NCBI RefSeq assembly: GCF_009859475.1
Contig: NZ_CP044549.1
Location: forward strand, 5,518,001-5,582,000
Source of the DNA: Hydrogenophaga sp. BPS33
GTDB lineage: Bacteria > Pseudomonadota > Gammaproteobacteria > Burkholderiales > Burkholderiaceae_C
Length of the DNA stretch: 64,000 bases
Direction: 5' to 3'
Both the position numbers and the translations under genes were made by a program. Shown piece after piece: positions 1-8,977 of the stretch (position 1 is the first letter of the stretch; every line of letters begins with the position of its first letter). The notes under the pieces were generated by a model. That model was given only the letters and a program-made list of their open reading frames with translations, searched no databases and was not told where the DNA came from.

Positions 1-283
1 GACTGGTGCTGACCACCAGGAAGGCCAGGATCACCAGGAACCACCAAGCGCTGTACACCGAGAACAGGTTGGCGCTGGCGAAGACGTCGGCCCAGAAGGG
101 GCCGAACTGGTTGACGTAGTTGATGAAGGGCTCGTGCTGCTTGACCACGGTGCCGATCACCGAGGCGATGCAGATGACCGACAGCAGCGAGATCGCGAAA
201 CGCATCGAGGACAACAGCTCGACCGAGCCGCTGAGGATGCGAGAGCCTGTTCGGATGTGCAGGCCTTGGGTGGAGACGGTCAT
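1..283 (-). CDS. resB: Cytochrome c biogenesis protein ResB, N-terminal part
   Basis: Partial gene running off the left edge of the window. Read on the minus strand from an ATG at 283, it gives about 94 residues with a short polar N-terminus (MTVSTQGLHIRTGSR), then SSMRFAISLLSVICIASVIG as a first membrane helix, a periplasmic stretch with a QFGPFWADVF motif, and a second hydrophobic helix (WWFLVILAFLVV). This is the usual start of ResB, which with CcsA/CcsB forms the system II machinery delivering and attaching haem to periplasmic c-type cytochromes. It lies about 180 bp downstream of a cytochrome c4 gene in the same direction, a conserved pairing in Burkholderiales, so its likely client is adjacent. 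The C-terminal bulk is not visible. Confidence 0.85.
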   Translation of the reverse strand, partial: MTVSTQGLHIRTGSRILSGSVELLSSMRFAISLLSVICIASVIGTVVKQHEPFINYVNQFGPFWADVFASANLFSVYSAWWFLVILAFLVVSTS

Positions 284-463
284 GGGTGGATCAAACGGTG
301 CAACAAAAAAGGGCGGCCCCGGTGTGCCCGGAACGCGCCCTCATCTGACTGTGTTTCTTGTCTGGCGTTCAACGCCCGGCGAGGCTTATGGCATTGTGCC
401 GGCAAATATCAACAGTCTCTTATATGACAAGCCGCCACGGGGGGCATTGCCCCAACCCCAGGT

Positions 464-1078
464 TTAGCGCAGACCGGCGATGTAGTCGGACACGGCCTTG
501 ATTTCACGGTCGTTCATCTTGGACGCGACGTCCCTCATCTGCACACTGTTCTTGCGCGTACCGTCGCGGAACTGCTTCAATTGGGAGGCGGTGTATTCGG
601 CTTGCTGGCCGGACACGCGCGGGTACTGCGCGGGAATGCCGGCGCCGTTGGGGCTGTGGCAACCGGCGCAGGCGGCAATCTGGCGGTCGGCGATGCCACC
701 GCGGTAGATGCGCTCACCCAGCTTCACCAAGTCCTTGTCGGTGGCGGCGCCGCCCTTGTCCTTCTGGCTCGCCAGCCAGTAGGCCACGTTGCGCATGTCG
801 TCGTCGGACATGGCGGTGGCGAAGCCCTTCATGATGGCGTTGTCACGCTTGCCCGATTTGAATTCCTGCAACTGCTTGACGAGGTACTCAGGATGCTGCT
901 GGGCCAGCTTGGGGTTGGCCGGGGTGGTGGAGTTGCCGTCTGCGGCGTGACAAGCCGCGCAGGTCTGACCGTAGAGGGCGCTTCCTTTGGCCAGATCAGG
1001 CTTGACCGATTGCGCCTGGGCGGTGAACGACAGGGCTGCGGCGGCAGCGGCACAAAGGAAAGAAACGGGCAATTTCAT
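464..1078 (-). CDS. Cytochrome c4 (dihaem c-type cytochrome)
   Basis: 204 residues. A signal peptide (MKLPVSFLCAAAAAALSFTAQA) precedes two similar class I cytochrome c domains. Haem-binding motifs CAACH (about residues 40-44) and CAGCH (about 137-141) are both intact, each followed by distal methionine candidates (IMKGFATAM; VQMRDVASKMND). Cytochrome c4 is a periplasmic electron carrier between the bc1 complex and terminal oxidases. The gene is followed by resB, which serves c-type cytochrome maturation, and is divergent from engB. Length and two-domain layout match the family. The start ATG at 1078 puts the signal peptide in the right place. Confidence 0.93.
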   Translation of the reverse strand: MKLPVSFLCAAAAAALSFTAQAQSVKPDLAKGSALYGQTCAACHAADGNSTTPANPKLAQQHPEYLVKQLQEFKSGKRDNAIMKGFATAMSDDDMRNVAYWLASQKDKGGAATDKDLVKLGERIYRGGIADRQIAACAGCHSPNGAGIPAQYPRVSGQQAEYTASQLKQFRDGTRKNSVQMRDVASKMNDREIKAVSDYIAGLR

Positions 1079-1182
1079 GACGGAGCGGGCGTCGGTTGCG
1101 ACGGGTTCGGTTTATGGAATTTCGCGCTTTGCGTGGACAAAGCCGATCGATTTTACAATGCCCCACCGCTAAGCACCCCCAA

Positions 1183-1977
1183 ATGACCCAACGCCCCACT
1201 CCAGCCCGCAAGACCTCTTCGCCGTCACCCGACGCCAAAGGCCGCTCCGGCGCCCTTCCCTCCCAAGCTGGAAAGCCCCCGAGCGACGCCAAGCCCGAGA
1301 CCAAGGTGGCGCATGGCTGGCTGCACACAGCCCGCTTTCTCACCACCGCGCCCCAGCTCGAGCACCTGCCGCCGCTGGCGGTGCCTGAAATTGCTTTCGT
1401 GGGCCGCTCCAATGCCGGCAAGTCCACCTGCATCAACACGCTGACGCAGCAAAAGCGCCTGGCGTTCGCGTCCAAGACACCGGGTCGCACCCAAAGCATC
1501 AACCTGTTCTCGCTCGGCAAGCAGGGCGTCACCGACGCGGTGCTGGCCGACCTGCCGGGCTATGGCTACGCGGCCGTGCCGCGCGAGGCCAAGCTGCGTT
1601 GGCAACGTGTGATGGGCAACTACCTGATGACTCGGGAAAACCTCAAGGGGATCGTCTTGCTGGTCGACCCGCGCTTGGGGCTGACCGAGCTCGACGAGAT
1701 CCTGCTCGACGTCATCCGCCCGCGCGTACAGGAAGGCTTGAAGTTTCTGGTGCTGCTGACCAAGTCCGACAAGCTCAACCACGCCGAGGCCCAGAAGGCG
1801 TTGTCTATTGCGCGCCTGCAGTCGGGCGGTGGTCGCGCGATGCTGTTCTCGGCCTTGAAGAAGAAGGGCCTGGACGATGTGGCCACGCTGCTCTGGCAGT
1901 GGGCCCACGATGAGGGTGGCACCGCTGCGGTCGTGGCCCAGCCCTCACCCGAGGACGAACCACCCGCACTGGACTGA
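1183..1977 (+). CDS. engB: Ribosome biogenesis GTP-binding protein EngB/YsxC
   Basis: 264 residues from the ATG at 1183; a longer in-frame reading from 1096 would run through the divergent promoter region and is not preferred. A G1/P-loop GRSNAGKST lies near residues 74-82, with G3 DLPGYGYA and G4 TKSDK, the standard TrmE-Era-EngA-EngB-Septin GTPase set. EngB is an essential GTPase acting in assembly of the large ribosomal subunit. The protein carries about 45 extra N-terminal residues rich in Pro, Ser and Lys and a short acidic tail relative to the roughly 210-residue E. coli YihA; such extensions are common in Burkholderiales. It is divergent from the cytochrome c4 gene, as in related genomes. 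Confidence 0.95.
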   Translation: MTQRPTPARKTSSPSPDAKGRSGALPSQAGKPPSDAKPETKVAHGWLHTARFLTTAPQLEHLPPLAVPEIAFVGRSNAGKSTCINTLTQQKRLAFASKTPGRTQSINLFSLGKQGVTDAVLADLPGYGYAAVPREAKLRWQRVMGNYLMTRENLKGIVLLVDPRLGLTELDEILLDVIRPRVQEGLKFLVLLTKSDKLNHAEAQKALSIARLQSGGGRAMLFSALKKKGLDDVATLLWQWAHDEGGTAAVVAQPSPEDEPPALD

Positions 1978-1998
1978 GGGCCTGCGGAGCAAGGGCAC

Positions 1999-2922
1999 TC
2001 AGATATCGGCGTAAAACGAAGGCTCGCCGTCGGGCCTGGTTTTGAAGCGTTTGTGCACCCAGTAGTACTGCTCGGGCACGTGGCGGATATAACCTTCGAG
2101 GTAGCGATTCATCTCTGCGGTATCGGCCTGCGCATCGGCCGTGGGGTAGTCGGGCCAGGGCGCCATCACCGTCACTTCGTACCCCTCGCGCGTGAGCCGG
2201 CTGACCACGGACACCACCCGCGCACGCCCCAGACGCGCCAGACGCGAGAGGGACATCAGCGTGGCGGTCTGCACGCCGAAAAAGGGCACGAATGCCGCGT
2301 CGCGCATGCCGTGGTCCATGTCGGGCAGCAAATAAACCGGCAGCCCTTGGCGCATCGCCGACACCAAGGGCTTGATGCCTTGGCGCTTCGCGACGACATG
2401 GGGTTGTCCGAAACGCTCGCGGCCCGCGGCCATCCACCGGTCCAGGCCGGCATTGGCTTGTTCCGCATAGAGCCCGCAGAAGCGCCGCTCCAGGTGCGCG
2501 GTGAGCGCGGTCCAACCCGCGTCCATGCCGACAAAGTGCGGCGCGAACAGCACCGTGGGCTCGTTCCCCTCCAGCGCGCTGAGTTCCCCCGTGAGACGCA
2601 GGCGCTGGCGCACGGTGGCCAAGGGTGCATGCCAAAGCCAACTGCGGTCCAGCCAGGCCTGCGCGAAATACACGAAGTGCCGACGCACTGCGCGCTTGCG
2701 CTCGACCACGCCGTCTTGCGGGAAACACTGCATCCAGTTGATGAGCGCGATGCGCCGGCGCCGGACCGCCAAGGCGTACAACGCCTGGCCCAGCAGCCAG
2801 CCCATGCAACGCACCCAGGACAAAGGCAGGACGGCCAGCACACGCATGAAGACCACGCCCAATCGGTTGAGCAGGCCGCCGGGCGCAAGCGCCTGTTCTG
2901 GGGAGGGAGGCAAGGAAGACAT
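1999..2922 (-). CDS. Lipid A-type lysophospholipid acyltransferase (second of pair)
   Basis: 307 residues from the ATG at 2922. One N-terminal membrane segment (LGVVFMRVLAVLPLSWVRCM) is followed by the LPLAT acyltransferase domain with the catalytic H-X4-D motif HFVGMD at residues 129-134. Family members (LpxL/LpxM, HtrB) transfer secondary acyl chains from acyl-ACP to Kdo-lipid A at the inner face of the inner membrane. The gene starts 8 bp after the stop of a second acyltransferase gene and is surely cotranscribed with it. The two are related but distinct, suggesting they add different acyl chains; which one corresponds to LpxL or LpxM cannot be decided from sequence alone. Confidence 0.88.
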   Translation of the reverse strand: MSSLPPSPEQALAPGGLLNRLGVVFMRVLAVLPLSWVRCMGWLLGQALYALAVRRRRIALINWMQCFPQDGVVERKRAVRRHFVYFAQAWLDRSWLWHAPLATVRQRLRLTGELSALEGNEPTVLFAPHFVGMDAGWTALTAHLERRFCGLYAEQANAGLDRWMAAGRERFGQPHVVAKRQGIKPLVSAMRQGLPVYLLPDMDHGMRDAAFVPFFGVQTATLMSLSRLARLGRARVVSVVSRLTREGYEVTVMAPWPDYPTADAQADTAEMNRYLEGYIRHVPEQYYWVHKRFKTRPDGEPSFYADI

Positions 2923-2929
2923 CAGGGCA

Positions 2930-3793
2930 TCAAGGCGACGGAGGCGCCGACCGGTGCGGCTGCTTGTAGCGGTCGTAGGACCAGAGGTATTGGGCCGGGC
3001 ATTCTCGCACCAGTGCTTCCATGGCCCGGTTGATCTGCCGCGCAGCCTCGTCGGCATCGGTCGACAGCGGGCCGGCGTTGAGGATCTCGAAAGGCCGCAC
3101 ATGCACGCGATAGCCTCGGCCCCACGGCAATCGCTCGCCCCAGCTCAGCAGGATCTGCACGCGCCCTGCCTGGGCCAGCCGAGCCGACAGCGTCATGGTG
3201 TACGCGTCGCGTCCGAAGAATGGCGCCCAAACGCCCTGACCCTGCGGCGGCACCTGGTCGGGCAGCAGCCCCACCGCCTGGCCGGCCTTGAGCGCCTTGA
3301 TGAGCTGCTTGACGCCCGCCAACGTGGTGGGTGCGGCGAACAGTCCCGGTCGCTGCCGGGCGCCGGCGACCAGGTCGCGCAGCCAGGGTTTGCGCGCCGG
3401 CCGAAACAGTACTGTCATGGGGTGCGTGGCGCCATAGCGCTTCGCATAGGCCTGCGCGGTGATTTCGAAACAACCCAGGTGCGGCGTGAGGAACAGCACA
3501 CCTGTGCCTTGCGCCAGGGCCGCGTCGATGTGCTCGGCGCCGGCCCACTCCACCGGCACGGGCCGCCCGAGCCACAGGCGCGGCAACTCGGTCACCAGCT
3601 TGCCCGACTCGGCGACCGTGGCCAGCGCCACACGGCGTGGGTAGCCAGCCTGCGCGGCGTGGGCAAACAGGCGCTGCCGGTAGCGGCTGGACAAGCCGAA
3701 GCTCAGCCACCCCACCACCCATCCGAAGGCGTGCAGGACAGACAAGGGCAACCCGCTCAGCGCGCGGAAAAGACTGCGGATCAAAAAGGCCAC
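2930..3793 (-). CDS. Lipid A biosynthesis acyltransferase (first of pair)
   Basis: 287 residues. The N-terminal membrane anchor (SGLPLSVLHAFGWVVGWLSF) precedes an LPLAT domain with HLGCFE (residues 105-110), which fits the catalytic H-X4-D/E motif with Glu in the acidic position, and a conserved LFRPARKPWL region. Like its downstream neighbour it belongs to the HtrB/LpxL group that acylates lipid A precursors. The start ATG at 3793 lies about 155 bp from the divergent metK start, so the two transcription units share that intergenic region. The product is probably a lauroyl- or myristoyl-type transferase; chain specificity is not visible in the sequence. Confidence 0.88.
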   Translation of the reverse strand: MAFLIRSLFRALSGLPLSVLHAFGWVVGWLSFGLSSRYRQRLFAHAAQAGYPRRVALATVAESGKLVTELPRLWLGRPVPVEWAGAEHIDAALAQGTGVLFLTPHLGCFEITAQAYAKRYGATHPMTVLFRPARKPWLRDLVAGARQRPGLFAAPTTLAGVKQLIKALKAGQAVGLLPDQVPPQGQGVWAPFFGRDAYTMTLSARLAQAGRVQILLSWGERLPWGRGYRVHVRPFEILNAGPLSTDADEAARQINRAMEALVRECPAQYLWSYDRYKQPHRSAPPSP

Positions 3794-3815
3794 GGCGGGA
3801 AGGGGAAGTGCGGGG

Positions 3816-3848
3816 GGCGATCGCTTGATTTAGAATCCCGCGATCGCC
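3816..3848. promoter_or_regulatory. Hairpin in the metK leader/promoter region
   Basis: A perfect 9-bp inverted repeat (ggcgatcgc at 3816-3824 and gcgatcgcc at 3840-3848) encloses a 15-base loop containing ttgattta and a -10-like tagaat at 3831-3836. It sits about 100 bp before metK. Downstream, 3849-3948 holds further pairing potential and an aaataccgctaaag stretch. The arrangement (stem, UGAUUUA-type loop, A-rich and GCUAAA-like segments) recalls SAM-II-type riboswitches. That is inference by eye only; the element could equally be a promoter or operator dyad. Confidence 0.35.
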
Positions 3849-3948
3849 GAGTTATCGAACTAATTGCGGGGCGATTCACAAATACCGCTAAAGCGTTCGC
3901 CGAACTCTGAAGACCGGCAACGCCGATCAACCAACTTGGAGTTTAACC

Positions 3949-5104
<1,156 letters not shown>

Positions 5105-5133
<29 letters not shown>

Positions 5134-5259
5134 GGCCAGCAGGCGCGTAGCGCCGTCCCTGCGCTTTGGGCGAAGCTCATATCGCGTCGCGATGTGAGCG
5201 CAGACCACAAGGCCACAAGACGGCCTCGCTGCGTGCAGCGGCTGGCCTGAAGTAAGGCC
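5105..5259 (+). repeat. Partial duplication of the metK 3' end
   Basis: The 20 bases at 5105-5124, inside the last codons of metK, recur exactly at 5227-5246. Similarity continues imperfectly through the stop codon (tcaaatgaggcc versus tgaagtaaggcc). The offset is 122 bp. The downstream copy is not part of any open reading frame I can support. It looks like a short tandem duplication in which the second stop region has decayed. Confidence 0.7.
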
Positions 5260-5459
5260 GGGCGGCACGGCCGCCACTGCGTGAATATTCACCCAAAAAC
5301 CCCGAGGAGCTTTGTCTTCTCGGGGTTTTTATTTATTTCGTCTTACAGGACTCCTTGCATTCCGGGAAATGCACCCTGAATTTTTCGCCGCATCCACCGA
5401 TATGGGAGTACAAGCCCACTTTCTGGACTGCCAAAAAGATCGAACTGGAGTTTTGAACC
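5134..5459. other. metK to histidine-kinase intergenic region
   Basis: Contains the partial metK 3' duplication, the intrinsic terminator at 5295-5330 and about 130 bp of leader before the kinase gene. I see no further gene in it. A small palindrome gaatattc lies at 5283-5290 just ahead of the terminator. Confidence 0.7.
5295..5330 (+). terminator. Rho-independent terminator after metK
   Basis: Perfect 12-bp stem (aaaaaccccgag at 5295-5306 pairing with ctcggggttttt at 5319-5330) with a 12-base loop and a following T-rich run. It ends the metK transcript. The A-run on its left side would also let it work for minus-strand transcription, but no minus-strand gene lies to its right. Confidence 0.93.
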
Positions 5460-7514
5460 ATGGACACTCCCAGCGTCCCAGGGATGGAAACCGCTGAGTT
5501 GGCGCACGATCAGCCGCTGGATGCGCGCACGCAAGAGCTGCAGGCTGCGTTGGACAGCGCTCGCGCCTTGAGCGACAGCGCGCCTTGCGGCCTGCTCACC
5601 TACGACGCCGCGCAGCACTGTGTGTATGTCAACCAGACTTTGCTTGGCTGGTTGGGCCGCAGCCGCACGGCGTTGCACTTGCACGAACTGGTGGCACCGG
5701 CCTGGCACGGCGCCCTGGGTGCCCATGTGGAGTCGCTGCGCCAAAGCGGCCACGCCGAGCCCCTGGCGTTGGACCTGCTGCATGCGGACGGCCAGACCCT
5801 GCGCGTGCATCTGGCCTCGACGCCGACGTTCGACCCCGCGGGCCAGTTCCTGCATGGCAACGCCACCGTCACCAAGGCCGCGTCAACGGCGAGTGCGCCA
5901 TCGATCGCTTCCGACAACCTGCTGCTGAGCATCACCAACCGCATTCCGGCCCGCCTGGCGTACTACGACAAGAACCTGATCTGCCGTTTTGCCAACCAGG
6001 CACATGCCGAACGCTATGGCATGACGCCGGCCGACATGGTGGGCTCGCCGCTGAGCCAGGTCGTGCGTCCGGAAGTGCTGCCCGACATCCTGCCCCGTGT
6101 GGCACAGGCCCTCTCGGGCCATACGCAGACCTTCGAAGCCGAACGCACCAGCGCCAACGGCCAGCGCAACTACTACGAAATCCACTACGTCCCCGACTTT
6201 CAGAACGGCAGCGTCGAAGGCATCCTGATGGAGTTGCACGACATCTCCGAGCGCCGCCGCACGGAAGAGTTCGTGCTGCACGCCAACCACGACCTGGAAG
6301 AACGTGTGCGCGAGCGCTCGGCCGAGCTGTTTGCCAGCGAGCAGCGCTACCGCCTGATGGTCGATGCCATTCAGGACTATTGCATCTACTTCGTGGACGA
6401 GAACGGCGGCATTACCGAGTGGACCGAGAGCGCTCAGCGCCTGCACGGCCACACCCGGTCGCAAATCGTGGGGCGCTCCTACGAGGTACTGCTGGCCGAA
6501 GACAACGCAGACGAGGACGAGGTCGATCCCGGTCAGGTGCTGCGCCTGGCCAAGGCGCATGGCCAATGGGAAACGCGCGGCTGGCGCCTGCGCGAAGACG
6601 GCTCGCGCTTCTGGGCCCACACGGTGCTCACGGCGCTGCGCAACGAAGCGGGCGAGCTGCAAGGCCTCTCCAGCATCACACGCGACATGACCGCGGCCAA
6701 GAGCCTGGAGGACGTGATGAACGACCTCAACCGCGAACTGGAAAAGCGCGTGGCCGAACGCACACAGCAACTGGTGGCGGCCAACAAGGACCTCGACGTG
6801 TTTTCGCACATGGTCTCGCACGATCTGCGCGCGCCGCTGCGCCACATCGCCAGCTTCGTGAGCCTGCTGCAGGAGCAGACGCAGGCCTCCGGCGACACCC
6901 TGGCCCTGCAGTACCAGAACTCGATCGCCAAGGCCTCCAAGCGCATGAGCCTGATGATCGAAGGCCTGCTGGAATACGCGCGGCTGGGCCGCGTCACCAT
7001 CGCGCCGCAGCCCGTGCCGATGGCGCAGTTGCTGCAAGGTGTAATGGCGCACCTGAAACAGGAAAATCCGGACCGCCGCATCGAATGGGTGATCGAGAAC
7101 GATCTGCCGGTGGTGCGCGGCGACGCCATGCTGCTCGCGCAGGCCCTGGGCAATCTGCTGGACAACGCGGTGAAGTACACCCGCCAGCGCGATCCCGCCC
7201 GCATCGAAGTGGGCTGGAAGGTCAACCCGGTGGGCGGCCGCACCTTCTACATCGCCGACAACGGCGTGGGCTTCGACCTCCAAAAGGCGCACAATCTGTT
7301 CGTGATGTTCCAGCGCCAGCACCACTCGATGGACTACGAGGGCACCGGCACGGGCCTGGCCCTGTCGCAGCGCATCATCGAGCGCCATGGCGGGCGCATC
7401 TGGTCCGAGACCGCTCCGGGAGAAGGTTGCACCTTCTTCTTCACACTGCCTTTCGACGGGCTGGAGCCGGAAATGGCCTTCCCCGAGTCGTCGATGGCCA
7501 CCTTGCCCAACTGA
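5460..7514 (+). CDS. Three-PAS-domain sensor histidine kinase (orphan)
   Basis: 684 residues, no signal peptide or membrane helix, so probably cytoplasmic. Three PAS-like domains (about 24-142, 150-270 and 296-418) are followed by a coiled linker, a HisKA domain and a HATPase_c domain. The phospho-accepting histidine is H454 in VSHDLRAPLRHI, the form common in phytochrome-like kinases. The N box is LGNLLDNAVKY, G1 is ADNGVGFD and G2 is GTGTGLALSQR, so the catalytic core looks intact. No response regulator gene is adjacent. The SDR gene follows 35 bp downstream, but a shared function is not evident. The signal sensed by the PAS domains cannot be told from sequence. Confidence 0.93.
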   Translation: MDTPSVPGMETAELAHDQPLDARTQELQAALDSARALSDSAPCGLLTYDAAQHCVYVNQTLLGWLGRSRTALHLHELVAPAWHGALGAHVESLRQSGHAEPLALDLLHADGQTLRVHLASTPTFDPAGQFLHGNATVTKAASTASAPSIASDNLLLSITNRIPARLAYYDKNLICRFANQAHAERYGMTPADMVGSPLSQVVRPEVLPDILPRVAQALSGHTQTFEAERTSANGQRNYYEIHYVPDFQNGSVEGILMELHDISERRRTEEFVLHANHDLEERVRERSAELFASEQRYRLMVDAIQDYCIYFVDENGGITEWTESAQRLHGHTRSQIVGRSYEVLLAEDNADEDEVDPGQVLRLAKAHGQWETRGWRLREDGSRFWAHTVLTALRNEAGELQGLSSITRDMTAAKSLEDVMNDLNRELEKRVAERTQQLVAANKDLDVFSHMVSHDLRAPLRHIASFVSLLQEQTQASGDTLALQYQNSIAKASKRMSLMIEGLLEYARLGRVTIAPQPVPMAQLLQGVMAHLKQENPDRRIEWVIENDLPVVRGDAMLLAQALGNLLDNAVKYTRQRDPARIEVGWKVNPVGGRTFYIADNGVGFDLQKAHNLFVMFQRQHHSMDYEGTGTGLALSQRIIERHGGRIWSETAPGEGCTFFFTLPFDGLEPEMAFPESSMATLPN

Positions 7515-7521
7515 AGTGCCA

Positions 7522-7556
7522 CACGGGTACACCGGTTGATAATCGACCGGTGCACC
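7522..7556. promoter_or_regulatory. Imperfect dyad between kinase and SDR genes
   Basis: ggtacaccggttgat and aatcgaccggtgcacc form a near-perfect inverted repeat around 7540, with gataat at its centre resembling a -10 hexamer. It overlaps the proposed GTG start of the SDR gene at 7550. It could be an operator or a hairpin that limits translation of the downstream gene. Confidence 0.35.
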
Positions 7557-8347
7557 CCTCCACCTCTGTTGCGACCTCGTTGTTCTCCCTGCAGGGCCGT
7601 GTGGCCCTGGTCACCGGCGCCAGCCGCGGCCTGGGCCTGTCCATGGCCTGCGCGCTGACCGCGCACGGCGCCTCGGTCTGGCTCAACGGGCGCAGTGTCG
7701 AGGGCTTGGTCGACGCGGTGAGGCAGGCCGATACCGCTGGCGCAACGGCCGGTGGCGCGGCACACGCGTTGCCGTTCGACGTTGCCGACGAACATGCCGC
7801 CACTGCGGCCGTCGATCAGATCCTTGCCACGCAAGGTCGGCTCGACATCCTGATCAACAACGTGGGCCAACGCCGACGCGAACCGTTCGACACCTTGCCC
7901 GCCCAAGCCTTGCGTAAAGTGCTGGAAGCGAACCTGGTCTCGGCCTGGCACCTGTGCCGTGAAGCCGCGCGCCCCATGCGCGCACAAGGCTTCGGCCGCA
8001 TCATCAACATCACATCCATTGCCGGGCCGATCGCGCGCGCCGGCGACGCGGCCTACACCACGAGCAAGGGCGCACTGGCGGCCCTGACGCGCGCGCTCGC
8101 CGCCGAACTCGGTCCACACGGCATCAACGTCAACGCCATTGCGCCCGGCTTCTTCGCCACGGAGGCCAATGCCACCATGGTGGAAGACCCGGGCACCAAC
8201 ACCTGGCTACAGCAGCGCAGCTCGCTGGGCCGTTGGGGCCATGCCGATGAAATCGGCGGTGCGGCGGTGTTCCTCGCTTCGCCCGCGGCCAGCTACGTGA
8301 CCGGCCATGTATTGGCGGTCGACGGCGGCTACCTGGCTCATTTCTAG
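7550..8347 (+). CDS. SDR-family NAD(P)-dependent oxidoreductase
   Basis: 265 residues from a GTG at 7550; a TTG near 7580 is an alternative. Classical short-chain dehydrogenase/reductase features: nucleotide-binding VTGASRGLGLS near the N-terminus, NNVG motif, catalytic Ser in NITSIAG, Tyr and Lys in YTTSKGAL, then NAIAPGFFATEA and a C-terminal VTGHVLAVDGGY. The sequence most resembles gluconate 5-dehydrogenase or 3-oxoacyl-ACP reductase-like members, but SDR substrates cannot be assigned from motifs. The gene lies 35 bp after the kinase gene, same strand, and converges on the FMN reductase gene with only 5 bp between stops. Confidence 0.9.
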   Translation: MHPSTSVATSLFSLQGRVALVTGASRGLGLSMACALTAHGASVWLNGRSVEGLVDAVRQADTAGATAGGAAHALPFDVADEHAATAAVDQILATQGRLDILINNVGQRRREPFDTLPAQALRKVLEANLVSAWHLCREAARPMRAQGFGRIINITSIAGPIARAGDAAYTTSKGALAALTRALAAELGPHGINVNAIAPGFFATEANATMVEDPGTNTWLQQRSSLGRWGHADEIGGAAVFLASPAASYVTGHVLAVDGGYLAHF

Positions 8348-8352
8348 CGAGT

Positions 8353-8904
8353 TCAACCCGCGTGCTTGCGCACCCAGTCGGCGTACGCGCCGACCCATTT
8401 CTGTAGAAACTCGCGGCTGTCCGCGCCAATGCCGCCGTCCTTGTCGAACAGCCCGTCCTTGGCCTGAATGAAAGCCTCGGGTTGGCCCAGGGTGGGCACG
8501 TCCAGATAGGCCAGCACATTGCGCAAATGCTGCTGCGCCAGCGCGGTCCCGATGGCACCGACGGACACGCCGATCACCCCTGCCGGCTTGCCGGCCCAGG
8601 CGTTCTTGCCGTAAGGGCGCGAGGCGTGGTCGATGGCGTTCTTCAGCACGCCGGGCATCGATCGGTTGTACTCCGGCGTCACGAACAGCAGGCCTTGCGA
8701 CGCCGCGATTTCCGACTTGAGCCGCTGCACGGAAGCCGCCTGGTTCGCATCGTCGTCCTGGTTGTACAGCGGCAGATCGCCGATCTCCAGCAGCTTGAAC
8801 GTGAAGTCCTTGGGGCCGAGCTGGGTGATCGCATGCGCCAGCTTGCGGTTGAAAGAGTCGCGCCGCAGGCTGCCGACGACCACGCCGATCTGGAATCCAC
8901 TCAT
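8353..8904 (-). CDS. NADPH-dependent FMN reductase (chromate/quinone reductase-like)
   Basis: 183 residues with a flavodoxin-like fold. GSLRRDSFNRKLA near the N-terminus is the FMN phosphate-binding loop, and TPEYNRSMPGVLKNAIDHASRP is the central motif of the YieF/ChrR family. These soluble dimers reduce quinones, FMN or chromate with NAD(P)H, usually protecting against redox stress. The ATG at 8904 is preceded by an AG-rich site (agagagga). The gene stands alone between the convergent SDR gene and the 7TM-GGDEF gene. Confidence 0.9.
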   Translation of the reverse strand: MSGFQIGVVVGSLRRDSFNRKLAHAITQLGPKDFTFKLLEIGDLPLYNQDDDANQAASVQRLKSEIAASQGLLFVTPEYNRSMPGVLKNAIDHASRPYGKNAWAGKPAGVIGVSVGAIGTALAQQHLRNVLAYLDVPTLGQPEAFIQAKDGLFDKDGGIGADSREFLQKWVGAYADWVRKHAG

Positions 8905-8977
8905 GTCAAATCCTCTCTAAATAACAAGGGCAAAGCACAAAGGGTGAGCGCAACAGGCTACCGGTTTGCGACAACAC

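Noticed and set aside
1096..1182. 29-residue N-terminal extension of EngB
   Set aside because: It would overlap the divergent promoter of the cytochrome c4 gene and is not conserved; the ATG at 1183 is preferred.
5585..8347. A 920-residue frame spanning the kinase gene and the SDR gene
   Set aside because: Only the C-terminal part from about 7550 is a real protein (SDR); the first two-thirds is an out-of-frame shadow of the kinase.
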